The position numbers were made by a program, and so were the translations under genes. Positions 1-6,597 of a stretch of DNA of 35,589 nucleotides are shown here, piece after piece. Every line of letters begins with the position of its first letter. The stretch's first letter is position 1. Source of the stretch: a virus; IMG/VR virus record IMGVR_UViG_3300008448_000303, positions 1 to 35,589 of that record; one strand, 5' to 3'. The notes under the pieces are model-generated. The model worked only from the letters and a program-made list of their open reading frames with translations. It did not search any database and was not told the DNA's origin.

Positions 1-510
1 CATGTTTACTACTGCTGGGGCGTTTTCTGCCAAGTACTTATAGATACGGCAATCGTGGTTTCCTTCTAGGAATACAATCTCGGCGTCAGGCACAGTTGCT
101 CTCTGTTGCGCTAGGTACTCATAGCCGCGCTGAATTGCTAGGTTGGTCGAGTTTTGGAATGCGATTTCCTGATGGTGTCGGCTCTGCGCTGGCAGGTCGA
201 TGGTATCACCTAGGTTCACGATTGTTTCCACGCCGAATTGCTCATTAGCGTATGCCACAATTTGCATCGCAATCTCAATGGCCTTTTCGTCGTGGAACTC
301 TATTACTGACCCGTCCTCATAGACGCGGTATCCGATTTGGGTATCGGGTAGCAGGGCGGCTAATTTCCAGCCGTCTTTCTTTTTTGGCTTAGTGATGTTG
401 GCCGGTTTAATTACCATCTTCTCTGCCTGTTTAATTATTGGCAGTGGGGCGGAGTAATCCTGTTCTAGGAATTCCTTCAAAACTTTGGCTAGGCTGTCGG
501 ACACGTGCAT
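1..510 (-). CDS. Calcineurin-like metallophosphoesterase, N-terminal part (cut by window edge)
   Basis: The frame is open from an ATG at 510 to the left edge (170 codons), so only the N-terminal part is seen. Three metal-binding blocks of the calcineurin-like phosphoesterase family occur in order: LPDTQIG (near residue 55), NLGDTID (near 98) and EGNHDCR (near 150). The remaining histidine motifs must lie beyond position 1. The start follows AGAGGAAC and sits inside the 3' end of the upstream gene, a coupled arrangement. Phages use such enzymes as phosphodiesterases or phosphatases in nucleic acid metabolism; the substrate here is unknown. Family call is firm, exact role open. Confidence 0.85.
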   Translation of the reverse strand, partial: MHVSDSLAKVLKEFLEQDYSAPLPIIKQAEKMVIKPANITKPKKKDGWKLAALLPDTQIGYRVYEDGSVIEFHDEKAIEIAMQIVAYANEQFGVETIVNLGDTIDLPAQSRHHQEIAFQNSTNLAIQRGYEYLAQQRATVPDAEIVFLEGNHDCRIYKYLAENAPAVVNM

Positions 511-731
511 GTTCCTCTCATGTGGGCAACAAATGCCGTACGTTTAAATGGAATATCTGGGTAGTGTGACTTGATTAGATTTAGGGTTTGGGTCAGATTT
601 AGATTTGGCTTACTTCGTAGGGAAGTAAAAACTTCTTGAAACTCCTGGTCTTGGCTTACTGCCCAAACACCTACAACACAGCCTTCTATCTCGGCTGATT
701 TGGCTAACGCCTTTAGTTCATCGATTAGCAT
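489..731 (-). CDS. Small hypothetical protein (80 aa)
   Basis: I do not recognise a family. The ATG at 731 has a strong ribosome site (AAGGAGA, spacing 4 to 5) and the stop overlaps the start of the metallophosphoesterase by 22 bases, so translation is probably coupled. The N-terminal half reads like a compact alpha/beta domain (residues 1-35), and the C-terminus ends in a Cys-x-Cys motif. It is the first gene after a terminator and an inverted repeat, so it may head a short transcript running off the left edge. Confidence 0.7.
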   Translation of the reverse strand: MLIDELKALAKSAEIEGCVVGVWAVSQDQEFQEVFTSLRSKPNLNLTQTLNLIKSHYPDIPFKRTAFVAHMRGTCTCPTA

Positions 732-757
732 TTCTCTCCTTGTGGTTGCTATCTACG

Positions 758-770
758 GTTACACTGTAAC
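758..770. promoter_or_regulatory. Inverted repeat, possible operator
   Basis: GTTACA-C-TGTAAC is a perfect 6-base inverted repeat about 27 bases before the ATG at 731. A second, shorter palindrome (TTGTC-GA-GACAA) lies at 796-807. The TTACA/TGTAA half-sites recur at 1216-1239 upstream of the neighbouring gene, so a shared DNA-binding protein is possible. The minus strand through this repeat also contains TACAGT, which fits a TAnnnT -10 box, but no good -35 is present. Confidence 0.4.
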
Positions 771-824
771 ACACAACACCGCGAATTACCACAACTTGTC
801 GAGACAAAATAATCGTGTCAAAAA

Positions 825-850
825 CAAAAAACCCGCCATCTCTGGCGGGT
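825..850 (-). terminator. Rho-independent terminator
   Basis: On the minus strand an 8-base perfect stem (ACCCGCCA paired with TGGCGGGT, loop GAGA) is followed at once by a run of six T. It lies 17 bases past the stop of the gene at 867-1187 and separates it from the gene at 489-731. Confidence 0.88.
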
Positions 851-866
851 TAATTGCTAAGGCTAT

Positions 867-1187
867 TTAGTTGTAGTTGGTGGTACCAGCGTCGAAGTTT
901 GGCTTGGTGCGGTTTAGCGCAGCGGTGAACAAACGGCCGTTGCCCTGTGTTGCTCCAATGCTTGGGTCTTTCCAAGCAGGCATACCAGTACGGATACCGT
1001 ATGCAGCGCCTCCGGTTGCCTTAACAAAGCCACGAACAGGCTTTGCCTGTACATATGGGTCGGTCCCGCCTTTGGCGTTACCTTTCTTCTTCATTACTGT
1101 GCCGCGAAGGTTCTCTGCAGATGCGTTTCTAGCAGTAGTTGCGGCACTGTTTCCCATGGTAGGGAACTTGCTTTTTGGTTGTTCCAT
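867..1187 (-). CDS. Basic small hypothetical protein (106 aa)
   Basis: I do not recognise the family. The chosen ATG at 1187 follows AAAGAGG at a suitable distance; an upstream extension would run through the possible operator at 1216-1239. The protein is rich in Lys, Arg, Gly, Asn and Ala with few hydrophobic residues, which suggests a disordered, nucleic-acid or virion-associated protein rather than an enzyme. It is followed by a good terminator, so it ends a transcript. Its Gly/Lys-rich middle (KKKGNAKGGTDP, near residues 45-55) and YGIRTGMPAW are the most distinctive stretches. Confidence 0.72.
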   Translation of the reverse strand: MEQPKSKFPTMGNSAATTARNASAENLRGTVMKKKGNAKGGTDPYVQAKPVRGFVKATGGAAYGIRTGMPAWKDPSIGATQGNGRLFTAALNRTKPNFDAGTTNYN

Positions 1188-1215
1188 GATTTTACCTCTT
1201 TGGCCTAAAGGTGGA

Positions 1216-1239
1216 CAATTACACAATACCCTGTAATTG
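1216..1239. promoter_or_regulatory. Inverted repeat, possible operator
   Basis: CAATTACA and TGTAATTG form a perfect 8-base inverted repeat separated by 8 bases, giving half-sites about one and a half helical turns apart centre to centre. It lies between the SpoVS stop and the start of the gene at 867-1187. It shares TTACA/TGTAA half-sites with the repeat at 758-770. Confidence 0.45.
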
Positions 1240-1250
1240 GGGGTTAGCGC

Positions 1251-1532
1251 TTACTTAACTGCGTTTACTTTAAACACAATTGCACTAATTTTTTCGCCGT
1301 CGCTCTCTACAGATGCAAACCCAGGGATGGAAACTAGGCTGATGCCTCGTGGGGCTGTGTATCCGCTGGCGATGGCAATGGCCTTTACGGCCTGGTTTAC
1401 GGCTCCTGCGCCTACCGCCCGTAGCTTTACGGTGCCATTTTCATAAATAGCGTGGGCAATAGCAGATGCCAGCGCGATTGGGCTGCTTCCAGCCCCTACG
1501 CGTAGGATGTTTTCTTCTTGTGTGTCAGACAT
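1251..1532 (-). CDS. spoVS: SpoVS-family protein (93 aa)
   Basis: Length and pattern match the stage V sporulation protein S family: LRVGAGSSP near the N-terminus, then the hallmark VGAGAVNQAVKAIAIA and a closing IPGFASVESDGE. SpoVS proteins have an Alba-like fold and bind nucleic acid; in Bacillus they affect septation and sporulation. The start at 1532 follows AGAGGA and removes an unlikely 21-residue extension. In a phage it may act as a nucleoid or RNA-binding modulator of the host, which is inference. It sits between the Nmad1 protein and a small basic protein, all on the minus strand. Confidence 0.9.
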   Translation of the reverse strand: MSDTQEENILRVGAGSSPIALASAIAHAIYENGTVKLRAVGAGAVNQAVKAIAIASGYTAPRGISLVSIPGFASVESDGEKISAIVFKVNAVK

Positions 1533-1612
1533 TATTCCTCTAATTATGGTTGGGGTTCTCCCGCTATTACCACTATAGAGGTATTTAGCCGCCAACTAAG
1601 GGGCTAAACGGA

Positions 1613-1993
1613 TTATTTTTCTGGCCAGTCCCCGTCAATTACCATAAGGGCGATAATGGCATAATTTGCCATGTCCAGGAAGGAATCACGCAGACTCTCG
1701 TTTTTAGGCTCAACGCCGCTGTCTAGCAGGTGATTGATGCGAGCACTCTTGTCGTGGATACGGACGCGTAAACCGTTTAGCGGGCCGCCTGGGGCGTTTG
1801 AGATATTAGTAGGCCCGTAGTCTTCGTGCTTCTGAAGTAGCAGGGACTTGGCCTCTTGAAACTTAAACTGTAACGCGTCGTTAAACCGCTTATTAAAGCC
1901 GTTTCCGCGTATGTTCTCTAATACTTTTGGTGACACCTCTGGGATTGGGCGCGGGGAATCAAAGATGCTTGAAAAATCTTCATAGTTTGACAT
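1613..1993 (-). CDS. Nmad1/DUF1599 domain protein
   Basis: The 126-residue protein contains the DUF1599 (nucleotide modification associated domain 1) pattern: KHEDYGPTNIS around residue 55, a central RVRIHDKSARINHLL, and the C-terminal DSFLDMANYAIIALM helix. Members are common in phages and have been linked by genome context to nucleotide metabolism or DNA modification; the reaction is not established. The ATG at 1993 is preceded by AAAGGAAAG. A 143-base non-coding leader lies upstream. Confidence 0.8.
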   Translation of the reverse strand: MSNYEDFSSIFDSPRPIPEVSPKVLENIRGNGFNKRFNDALQFKFQEAKSLLLQKHEDYGPTNISNAPGGPLNGLRVRIHDKSARINHLLDSGVEPKNESLRDSFLDMANYAIIALMVIDGDWPEK

Positions 1994-2136
1994 TTGGTAT
2001 CTTTCCTTTTGGTTTAGTTGTGGAGGCTAGCTTAGGCCCCTGGTCTGTGGTGCTGTGGCAGTGGCACATGCACTGCGGTCGACTATCAGTGTGGCCAGGG
2101 CACACGTCGTGATACCCTGTGTCACAGTATCCAGTG
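1994..2136. other. Non-coding stretch with repeats between two minus-strand genes
   Basis: No credible reading frame is present. The region holds two direct copies of GTGTCAC (in about 2118-2160, one reaching into the end of the gene at 2137-2265), a perfect CTGTG-T-CACAG inverted repeat, flanking GATA/TATC arms, and several CACTG or CCACAG motifs. This could be a structured leader RNA, an operator cluster or a transcript boundary. No U-tract terminator and no convincing -35/-10 pair is visible. Confidence 0.4.
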
Positions 2137-2265
2137 TTAGTCAGTGTCACGGATATCGTCGTAGTCGTCTGGGCTAAAAATAACTGATAGTACCATCGCT
2201 ACGCCCATGCCTATTAAAATAACGAGGGTAAGTGCGGTCAGCACCGCAATAGTATTTGCAACCAT
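2137..2265 (-). CDS. Small membrane protein (42 aa)
   Basis: The ATG at 2265 directly abuts the TAA of the RuvC-like gene and uses AGGGAG as ribosome site. The product has one long hydrophobic helix (about residues 4-29, TIAVLTALTLVILIGMGVAM) followed by a short acidic tail rich in Asp (PDDYDDIRDTD). This is a single-pass membrane peptide with an N-out or N-in orientation I cannot settle. Function unknown; small membrane proteins beside recombination genes are common in phages. Confidence 0.75.
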   Translation of the reverse strand: MVANTIAVLTALTLVILIGMGVAMVLSVIFSPDDYDDIRDTD

Positions 2266-2856
2266 TTATTTCTCCCTGTACTTGGGGTCTTGTATATTGT
2301 GATAGATTTCGCGCTCATATGTCAAGTCGCACTTTCCTGCAACTAGGTGCGCTAGTGCGTAGGAGTCCGCGGCATTATCGTCGTTGAACTCGATACCCCA
2401 CTTCTTAAATACGTGCAACAGCATTTGGTTCTTTTGCACGCCAGTTCCTTTGCCTGTTACATACTTTTTAAGGACGGTTGGAGGAATTATATAAGGGTAT
2501 CTGCCGGCGTAAGACTCAAATTCTTGCCAGCAAAACCACTTGACTATAGCGCCGAGTTCCCCGGCCATGTTGGCCATCTGCGAGCCAAAGGCATATCCCT
2601 CCATAGCCACCGTGATTTGTGACTTAACATCAAAGGTTACGTGCCTGTCGATAATTTCGCCAAGTCTGTCGTAGACGTAGTTTAGGCGTTCAATTCCCGT
2701 GCCCTCGGCCTTAAACACTGTGGTTGCATACCCGCCGGTTTTTACATCCATAACTGTAATTCCGAAGCCAGAGTAAGATTGGTCTATGCCAATCGCGTAA
2801 TTTTTACAGGATGACGGTACGCCTGGGCCAAATACTTTGTCTGCTTTTTTTGACAT
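2266..2856 (-). CDS. RuvC-like Holliday junction resolvase
   Basis: The 196-residue protein shows the RNase H-fold catalytic pattern of RuvC: GIDQSYSGFG (Asp25), an acidic strand ending MEGYAFGS (Glu86), and a C-terminal DDNAADSYALAH with Asp160 and Asp164. RuvC enzymes cut four-way DNA junctions symmetrically, here probably to resolve recombination intermediates before packaging. The ATG at 2856 overlaps the preceding stop as TAATG. Its neighbours are a coiled-coil-like protein and a Cas4-like nuclease. Confidence 0.9.
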   Translation of the reverse strand: MSKKADKVFGPGVPSSCKNYAIGIDQSYSGFGITVMDVKTGGYATTVFKAEGTGIERLNYVYDRLGEIIDRHVTFDVKSQITVAMEGYAFGSQMANMAGELGAIVKWFCWQEFESYAGRYPYIIPPTVLKKYVTGKGTGVQKNQMLLHVFKKWGIEFNDDNAADSYALAHLVAGKCDLTYEREIYHNIQDPKYREK

Positions 2857-3359
2857 TAGATGTTGAACTTTCGGCTGCGAGTCTTGAAGTTGTCGCTCGA
2901 GGTTCTGCGTGTCAGCTCACGGCTGCACACGGAGCTACTACGCTCGCAGTTATTTGCCATAGTCTCTAGTACCTTGCGGTACGCGTACTTGTTCATGTGC
3001 TCCTTTTTTAAGGAGTTAATCGACTCTTCGGAGTCTGCCATGGCTTTTAGTGATGTGACAGTAGACTTTGGGTTTTCACTCTGAAGTCTGAGTAGGGCCA
3101 CCGATTCTTCGTAAGAAATCTGGCGCTCCAGTTCCTTCTCGTCTACGACTGCACATGACAGCTGGGTGTTCACAAAGTCGCTGTACATAGAAAACCTGGT
3201 GTACAAAAGCATTAGGTCTTCGTCGTTTAGCGCGGTAATGTCTTCCGGCATAGACGGGCGGTCTAACTCAACCTCTCGGTCTACACTAAGCCCCTGCTTA
3301 TCTAGCGAGTCTAGGACGTACTTGCTTGTGGTTTCTGTTATTAGGGTACTCTTGGTCAT
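2856..3359 (-). CDS. Hypothetical helical protein in the recombination block (167 aa)
   Basis: No family recognised. The sequence is charged and predicted mostly helical, with a likely coiled-coil stretch around residues 50-90 and another near 105-140. The C-terminus is basic and Ser/Arg-rich (RELTRRTSSDNFKTRSRK), suitable for DNA contact. Its ATG overlaps the stop of the Cas4-like nuclease (ATGA) and its stop overlaps the RuvC start (TAATG), so it is translated with both nucleases. A role as an accessory factor in recombination is inference from position only. Confidence 0.8.
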   Translation of the reverse strand: MTKSTLITETTSKYVLDSLDKQGLSVDREVELDRPSMPEDITALNDEDLMLLYTRFSMYSDFVNTQLSCAVVDEKELERQISYEESVALLRLQSENPKSTVTSLKAMADSEESINSLKKEHMNKYAYRKVLETMANNCERSSSVCSRELTRRTSSDNFKTRSRKFNI

Positions 3360-4231
3360 TCGTTAAATCCTTCGCACTGTTTGCACTTTAGCGCTCCACC
3401 GACATTGCAGTCAGGCGCTGTGTTCTTAGATAACGAGTCTACCACAAGTTTTGCACCGTCAATAATGTGCTGAACTCCCCACGCATCTCTGCGTACGATG
3501 AACTCTTTTACTTCCTGAGTAGGCTTGGCTTCGTATAGGACAACTGCCTCGTTAGGCACATCAGTAACCCCAGATAGGTTTAGCACTTCCATGTAAAGCT
3601 GAATCTGAGAAACGTGCGACTCAAACGGGGCGGTTAGACCCTTCCAAGCGGAATCAAAACTCTGGTCTCCGGCGAACCATGCTGACTTGTCGAGCCACAT
3701 AAATGTACCGGCACCAACTGACTTAATCTCAAGCATTAGGTCATCGCCAAATCCCTTTAGCCAACCATCCGAATGACCGGTAATCATAAGCTCGTTGTTG
3801 ATGACCGGCACCTCTTTGTATTTTACCTTGGTAGAACCGCAGGTAATGCAGCGGAAGGGGCTAAGGTCAGTCCAGTAGTATGAACATTCTCTACACTGCC
3901 ACGAGCCGTACAAGGTGCCCATCTCGTAAAACCAGTTCTGCCACGTTTGGTGGATAGCGTGTCCCTGAGCAAAGATAAGCTCGGTCTTAAACTTACGGGC
4001 TTCTGGGGCCGGGTGGTTGCCCTTTAGATGAAAGTACGAGGCTCTGTGGCACCAGTACTTGCTTACCATGGCAGACGGGTGCAGGCCATCGAATGACCTG
4101 GAGTTGTCTACGGGCTTTGATAAAACGTGTCTCTCTACTCGTCCTATGACCCTAGTAGTTGACTTACCCGCATCGACAAAGTTCTTTAGTTTTCCAGCGG
4201 TAATCTTTTGCAGCTTGTTTGTTTTTGGCAT
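3356..4231 (-). CDS. Cas4/RecB-like PD-(D/E)XK exonuclease with likely Fe-S cluster and zinc ribbon
   Basis: The 291-residue protein has the nuclease core GHSDGWL (His153, Asp155), LMLEIKS (Glu168, Lys170) and SQIQLY (Gln209 to Tyr213, the RecB QxxxY motif). Cys61 before the core and Cys275, Cys283 and Cys286 after it match the layout of a 4Fe-4S cluster as in Cas4 and AddB. A separate four-cysteine knuckle (Cys113, 116, 128, 131) looks like an inserted zinc ribbon. The ATG at 4231 follows AAGGAAGG. Expected role is processing DNA ends for RecA-dependent recombination. Confidence 0.87.
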   Translation of the reverse strand: MPKTNKLQKITAGKLKNFVDAGKSTTRVIGRVERHVLSKPVDNSRSFDGLHPSAMVSKYWCHRASYFHLKGNHPAPEARKFKTELIFAQGHAIHQTWQNWFYEMGTLYGSWQCRECSYYWTDLSPFRCITCGSTKVKYKEVPVINNELMITGHSDGWLKGFGDDLMLEIKSVGAGTFMWLDKSAWFAGDQSFDSAWKGLTAPFESHVSQIQLYMEVLNLSGVTDVPNEAVVLYEAKPTQEVKEFIVRRDAWGVQHIIDGAKLVVDSLSKNTAPDCNVGGALKCKQCEGFNE

Positions 4232-4251
4232 GTGTACCTTCCTTGCGTATG

Positions 4252-4280
4252 ACGCTAGCACACATTATTCCAAATGTCTA
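4252..4280 (-). promoter_or_regulatory. Promoter candidate for the Cas4-like nuclease operon
   Basis: The minus strand reads TAGACA, 17 bases, TAGCGT. The -10 fits the actinobacterial TAnnnT pattern. The TAG inside the -35 box is the stop codon of the WhiB gene. Predicted transcription would start about 12 to 16 bases before the nuclease ATG, just upstream of its ribosome site. Confidence 0.45.
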
Positions 4281-4661
4281 CTTGCCTTTTTTTGCTAATT
4301 CTTCCAAGGTCTTACCCTGTCGAATAGCTTTTCTTTTTAGCGCTGCTCGTTCTCTGTGGCTCATGCCGCCCCAGATACCGTGAACCAAATCTTCTTTGTC
4401 TGCAAAAAGTAGACACTTCATTCTAGCGGGGCATTCTCCACGACCGTCTTTACCATAGCAAATTGATTTAGCTTTATCTGCGATTGGTTTGTAGAGGGAC
4501 TTATCTCTGGGAGGAAACCAAAGGTCTGGTGGGTACAGATTTTTAGTCTCAGTTGAGCCCTTTATCTGGACCTGCTCAGCACACTTGGCCTCCTCCATCC
4601 AGTCTAGGAATTGGATACCTAATGAGGTGTTTTCTGGTGTCGGTTCATATGGTGAACGCAC
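4278..4661 (-). CDS. whiB: WhiB-family transcription regulator
   Basis: Four cysteines (Cys27, 68, 77, 83), the GIWGGMSHRERAALKR turn and basic helix (residues 95-110) identify a WhiB-like iron-sulfur protein. These bind the host primary sigma factor and adjust transcription in Actinobacteria; phage copies can interfere with host gene control. The usual Cys-X2-Cys between the second and third cysteine is expanded to Cys-X8-Cys here (ICYGKDGRGEC). The start is GTG at 4661 with GGAG seven bases upstream. This is the best marker of an actinobacterial host in the window. Confidence 0.93.
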   Translation of the reverse strand: MRSPYEPTPENTSLGIQFLDWMEEAKCAEQVQIKGSTETKNLYPPDLWFPPRDKSLYKPIADKAKSICYGKDGRGECPARMKCLLFADKEDLVHGIWGGMSHRERAALKRKAIRQGKTLEELAKKGK

Positions 4662-4683
4662 GGGTGCTCCGAAAGTAGTAGGG

Positions 4684-5028
4684 CTACGACTCTCCCGTGT
4701 GCTCCTCTAAACATTGTAGCACAAACTCCCGCATAGTTAAGAAATCGTTTTCGTCCATTACAACATAGTTAATGTCATTTAGGCTGATTCCTAGTACCGG
4801 GGTTCTGCTCTCAATCAGTGCCTCGGTCGTAATTTTTTCTAAAATGCTTGACTTTAAAGTAAATGACTTTTTACCAGTCCACTTGTGCTCAATCAAAAGG
4901 TCCTTTGACCGAACGTCTCCTTTGCGAAACCAGAACGCGCCAGAGGCCACGCTTCTCTGACCGCCTATGGTTTTAGCTAGCCTCTTTTCGTGCTTCTGGG
5001 ACTGCTTTTGGCCCTCTGATTTAGGCAA
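4684..5028 (-). CDS. Hjc-like PD-(D/E)XK nuclease (114 aa)
   Basis: The pattern is Glu14 in an N-terminal helix (KHEKRLA), then GGQRSVASGAF, KGDVRSKDLLIEHKW with Asp38, Glu47 and Lys49. This matches small archaeal-type Holliday junction resolvases and VRR-like nucleases. It would give the phage a second junction-cutting enzyme besides the RuvC-like one. The start is TTG at 5028, overlapping the stop of the previous gene; no in-frame ATG lies nearby and the ribosome site is weak, so expression likely depends on coupling. Confidence 0.78.
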   Translation of the reverse strand: MPKSEGQKQSQKHEKRLAKTIGGQRSVASGAFWFRKGDVRSKDLLIEHKWTGKKSFTLKSSILEKITTEALIESRTPVLGISLNDINYVVMDENDFLTMREFVLQCLEEHTGES

Positions 5029-5215
5029 TATTTAGCTCTTTCTTAACAAACTCCCAGAAGTCATCCTTGTCTAGTTGAGCCGACTTCGGTTTTGGATTAA
5101 TACTTGGATTAAATCGGTCTTTATTAACTGCCATGTAGTGTCGCTTGCATAGGCCTTTTGCGTAGTGCCCTTCTCCGCACTCTTCGCATTCTTTATTTAC
5201 TTTTGGCCTAGCCAT
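5021..5215 (-). CDS. Small zinc-finger-like protein (64 aa)
   Basis: A compact Cys/His cluster near the N-terminus (CEECG, then GHYAKGLCKRHY, about residues 10-27) suggests a single zinc knuckle. The rest is basic and then helical, ending KKELNIA. It is translated between RecA (TAATG overlap) and the Hjc-like nuclease (overlap at 5021-5028), so a DNA-binding accessory role in recombination is plausible. The family is not recognised beyond the zinc motif. Confidence 0.78.
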   Translation of the reverse strand: MARPKVNKECEECGEGHYAKGLCKRHYMAVNKDRFNPSINPKPKSAQLDKDDFWEFVKKELNIA

Positions 5216-6231
5216 TATACAGCCAGCTTAAGTGTCCCAAGAACGTCTTTTTGCAGCATTTCCTGTAGGTCTACCTCTTCACGAATCGAAGATAGTAAAG
5301 CGTCTGCGCCCTGCCACTGGCGTTCTGCGTACCGATAGTATGCACCAGCTCTGGTAATAATCTTGTTTAAGATTCCTAGTGACACAATTTCTTTGGCGTA
5401 GTCGTACTCGCCTTTGTCAATCCCGGTCCCGTCATCGAAGTAAAAATCAGTAAAGGCAACCTGGCCCGGAGGCGCTGATTTGTTCTTCTTAGTAGTGAAC
5501 TTAATAGACTGACCGACTTTACGCTTTTCTTGGCCAGTGCCGACCTCAATCCAGTCGTCACGCTTTACTTCTACTCGTGTAAAGAAGAAATAGTTCTTAG
5601 CCTCTCCGCCAGGGGTGGTTCGTGGGTCACCGTACATGACACCAATCTTCATACGCCACTGGTTAATAATAATACCGATGAATGGGCGCTCTCCGCCTAG
5701 TAGGTCGCGCTTTCCGGCCTTCTCCATTTTACGGAAGAACTTGCCCATCAACTGTGCGCCACGGCCTACAGTAAACTCGTCCATCTCTTTCTCATCTTCA
5801 GCAGATGGGACTAGGGCAGGCAACGAGTCAATAACTACGCAGTCTACTTCCTGGGTCTCTACAAACTCTAGAACTGCTGTAAGAGCTACCTCCATAATGT
5901 TGCTTGTAAACACGTGAACTCTAGAAGGGTCTACCCCGCACATCTCTGCGTACTCCGGTACCCACTCCTCAGCAGCAATCCATATAGTCGTGAAGTTAGG
6001 GTCTCGTTTTTGGTTGGCTGCGATGGTCTTAAGGGCGAGCGCCGTCTTACCATTACTGGCCTCGCCAATAATCTCGTGCCACTGATTAGTAGGCCACCCT
6101 CCGCCGAGAATCATGTCTAGCGATAACGAGCCGGACGTAAACCGTGTAGGAGCAACAATCTCTGATGCTAGTACTATGGTGTTTTCGCCGTACTTCTTGT
6201 TGATTGATGCGAGTAGTTTTTGAAGTGACAT
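5215..6231 (-). CDS. recA: RecA/UvsX-like recombinase
   Basis: A 338-residue RecA-fold ATPase: Walker A GEASNGKT (56-63), the glutamate-bearing AAEEWVPEYAE strand (near 86-96), Walker B CVVIDSLPALVP (near 130-142) and a PGGEAKNYFFFTRVEVK block after the DNA-binding loops. It is the size of bacterial RecA but diverged as in phages. It should form filaments on single-stranded DNA and drive strand exchange for recombination-dependent replication. Start and stop overlap both neighbours as TAATG, placing it in the polymerase-to-nuclease transcript. Confidence 0.93.
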   Translation of the reverse strand: MSLQKLLASINKKYGENTIVLASEIVAPTRFTSGSLSLDMILGGGWPTNQWHEIIGEASNGKTALALKTIAANQKRDPNFTTIWIAAEEWVPEYAEMCGVDPSRVHVFTSNIMEVALTAVLEFVETQEVDCVVIDSLPALVPSAEDEKEMDEFTVGRGAQLMGKFFRKMEKAGKRDLLGGERPFIGIIINQWRMKIGVMYGDPRTTPGGEAKNYFFFTRVEVKRDDWIEVGTGQEKRKVGQSIKFTTKKNKSAPPGQVAFTDFYFDDGTGIDKGEYDYAKEIVSLGILNKIITRAGAYYRYAERQWQGADALLSSIREEVDLQEMLQKDVLGTLKLAV

Positions 6232-6596
6232 TAGCCAATCCTGTCGATAATTACGCCTGGGTTAAAGTTGTTTGCTGTATTAATTTGTGTCGCCGCTACA
6301 GTGTTGCCGTTAGATGGAATGTGCATTCCCGGCATACCTGTACCTGACTGGGTCAGTGGGTAGCCACAATCATAGCACCTAGCTTTAGCCTCTGGGAACC
6401 CCGGCATCTTGCCGTAGTTGCCGCTGGCACAGTTAGGGCATCGGTCATACGACTGGGCACTGCTGGGTAGCCTCTGACCCTGCTGAGGCACTTGCTGCTG
6501 AGGCACCTGCTGTTGTGGGGATACCGGGGGAAGGTAGTTTTGTGCCTGCTGAGGCGGCTGGTTACCGAGCTTGTTAGCCCACCATGAATTTGACAT
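6231..6596 (-). CDS. Pro/Gln-rich zinc-ribbon protein (121 aa)
   Basis: The N-terminus starts SWWANKLG, followed by a low-complexity Pro/Gln stretch (about residues 13-48, with repeated QQQVP units). A four-cysteine ribbon follows (RCPNC near 53-56 and RCYDCG near 73-77) and then a Gly/Asn-rich tail. No enzyme motif is present. It lies immediately upstream of RecA in a TAATG coupling, so it may be a flexible adaptor or nucleic-acid-binding partner of the recombination or replication machinery. Function is unknown. Confidence 0.82.
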   Translation of the reverse strand: MSNSWWANKLGNQPPQQAQNYLPPVSPQQQVPQQQVPQQGQRLPSSAQSYDRCPNCASGNYGKMPGFPEAKARCYDCGYPLTQSGTGMPGMHIPSNGNTVAATQINTANNFNPGVIIDRIG

Positions 6597-6597
6597 A

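Noticed and set aside
877-1236. 119-codon plus-strand frame opposite the small basic protein
   Set aside because: It runs against all neighbouring genes, lacks a ribosome site, and the minus-strand frame has one and a terminator. It is a shadow frame.
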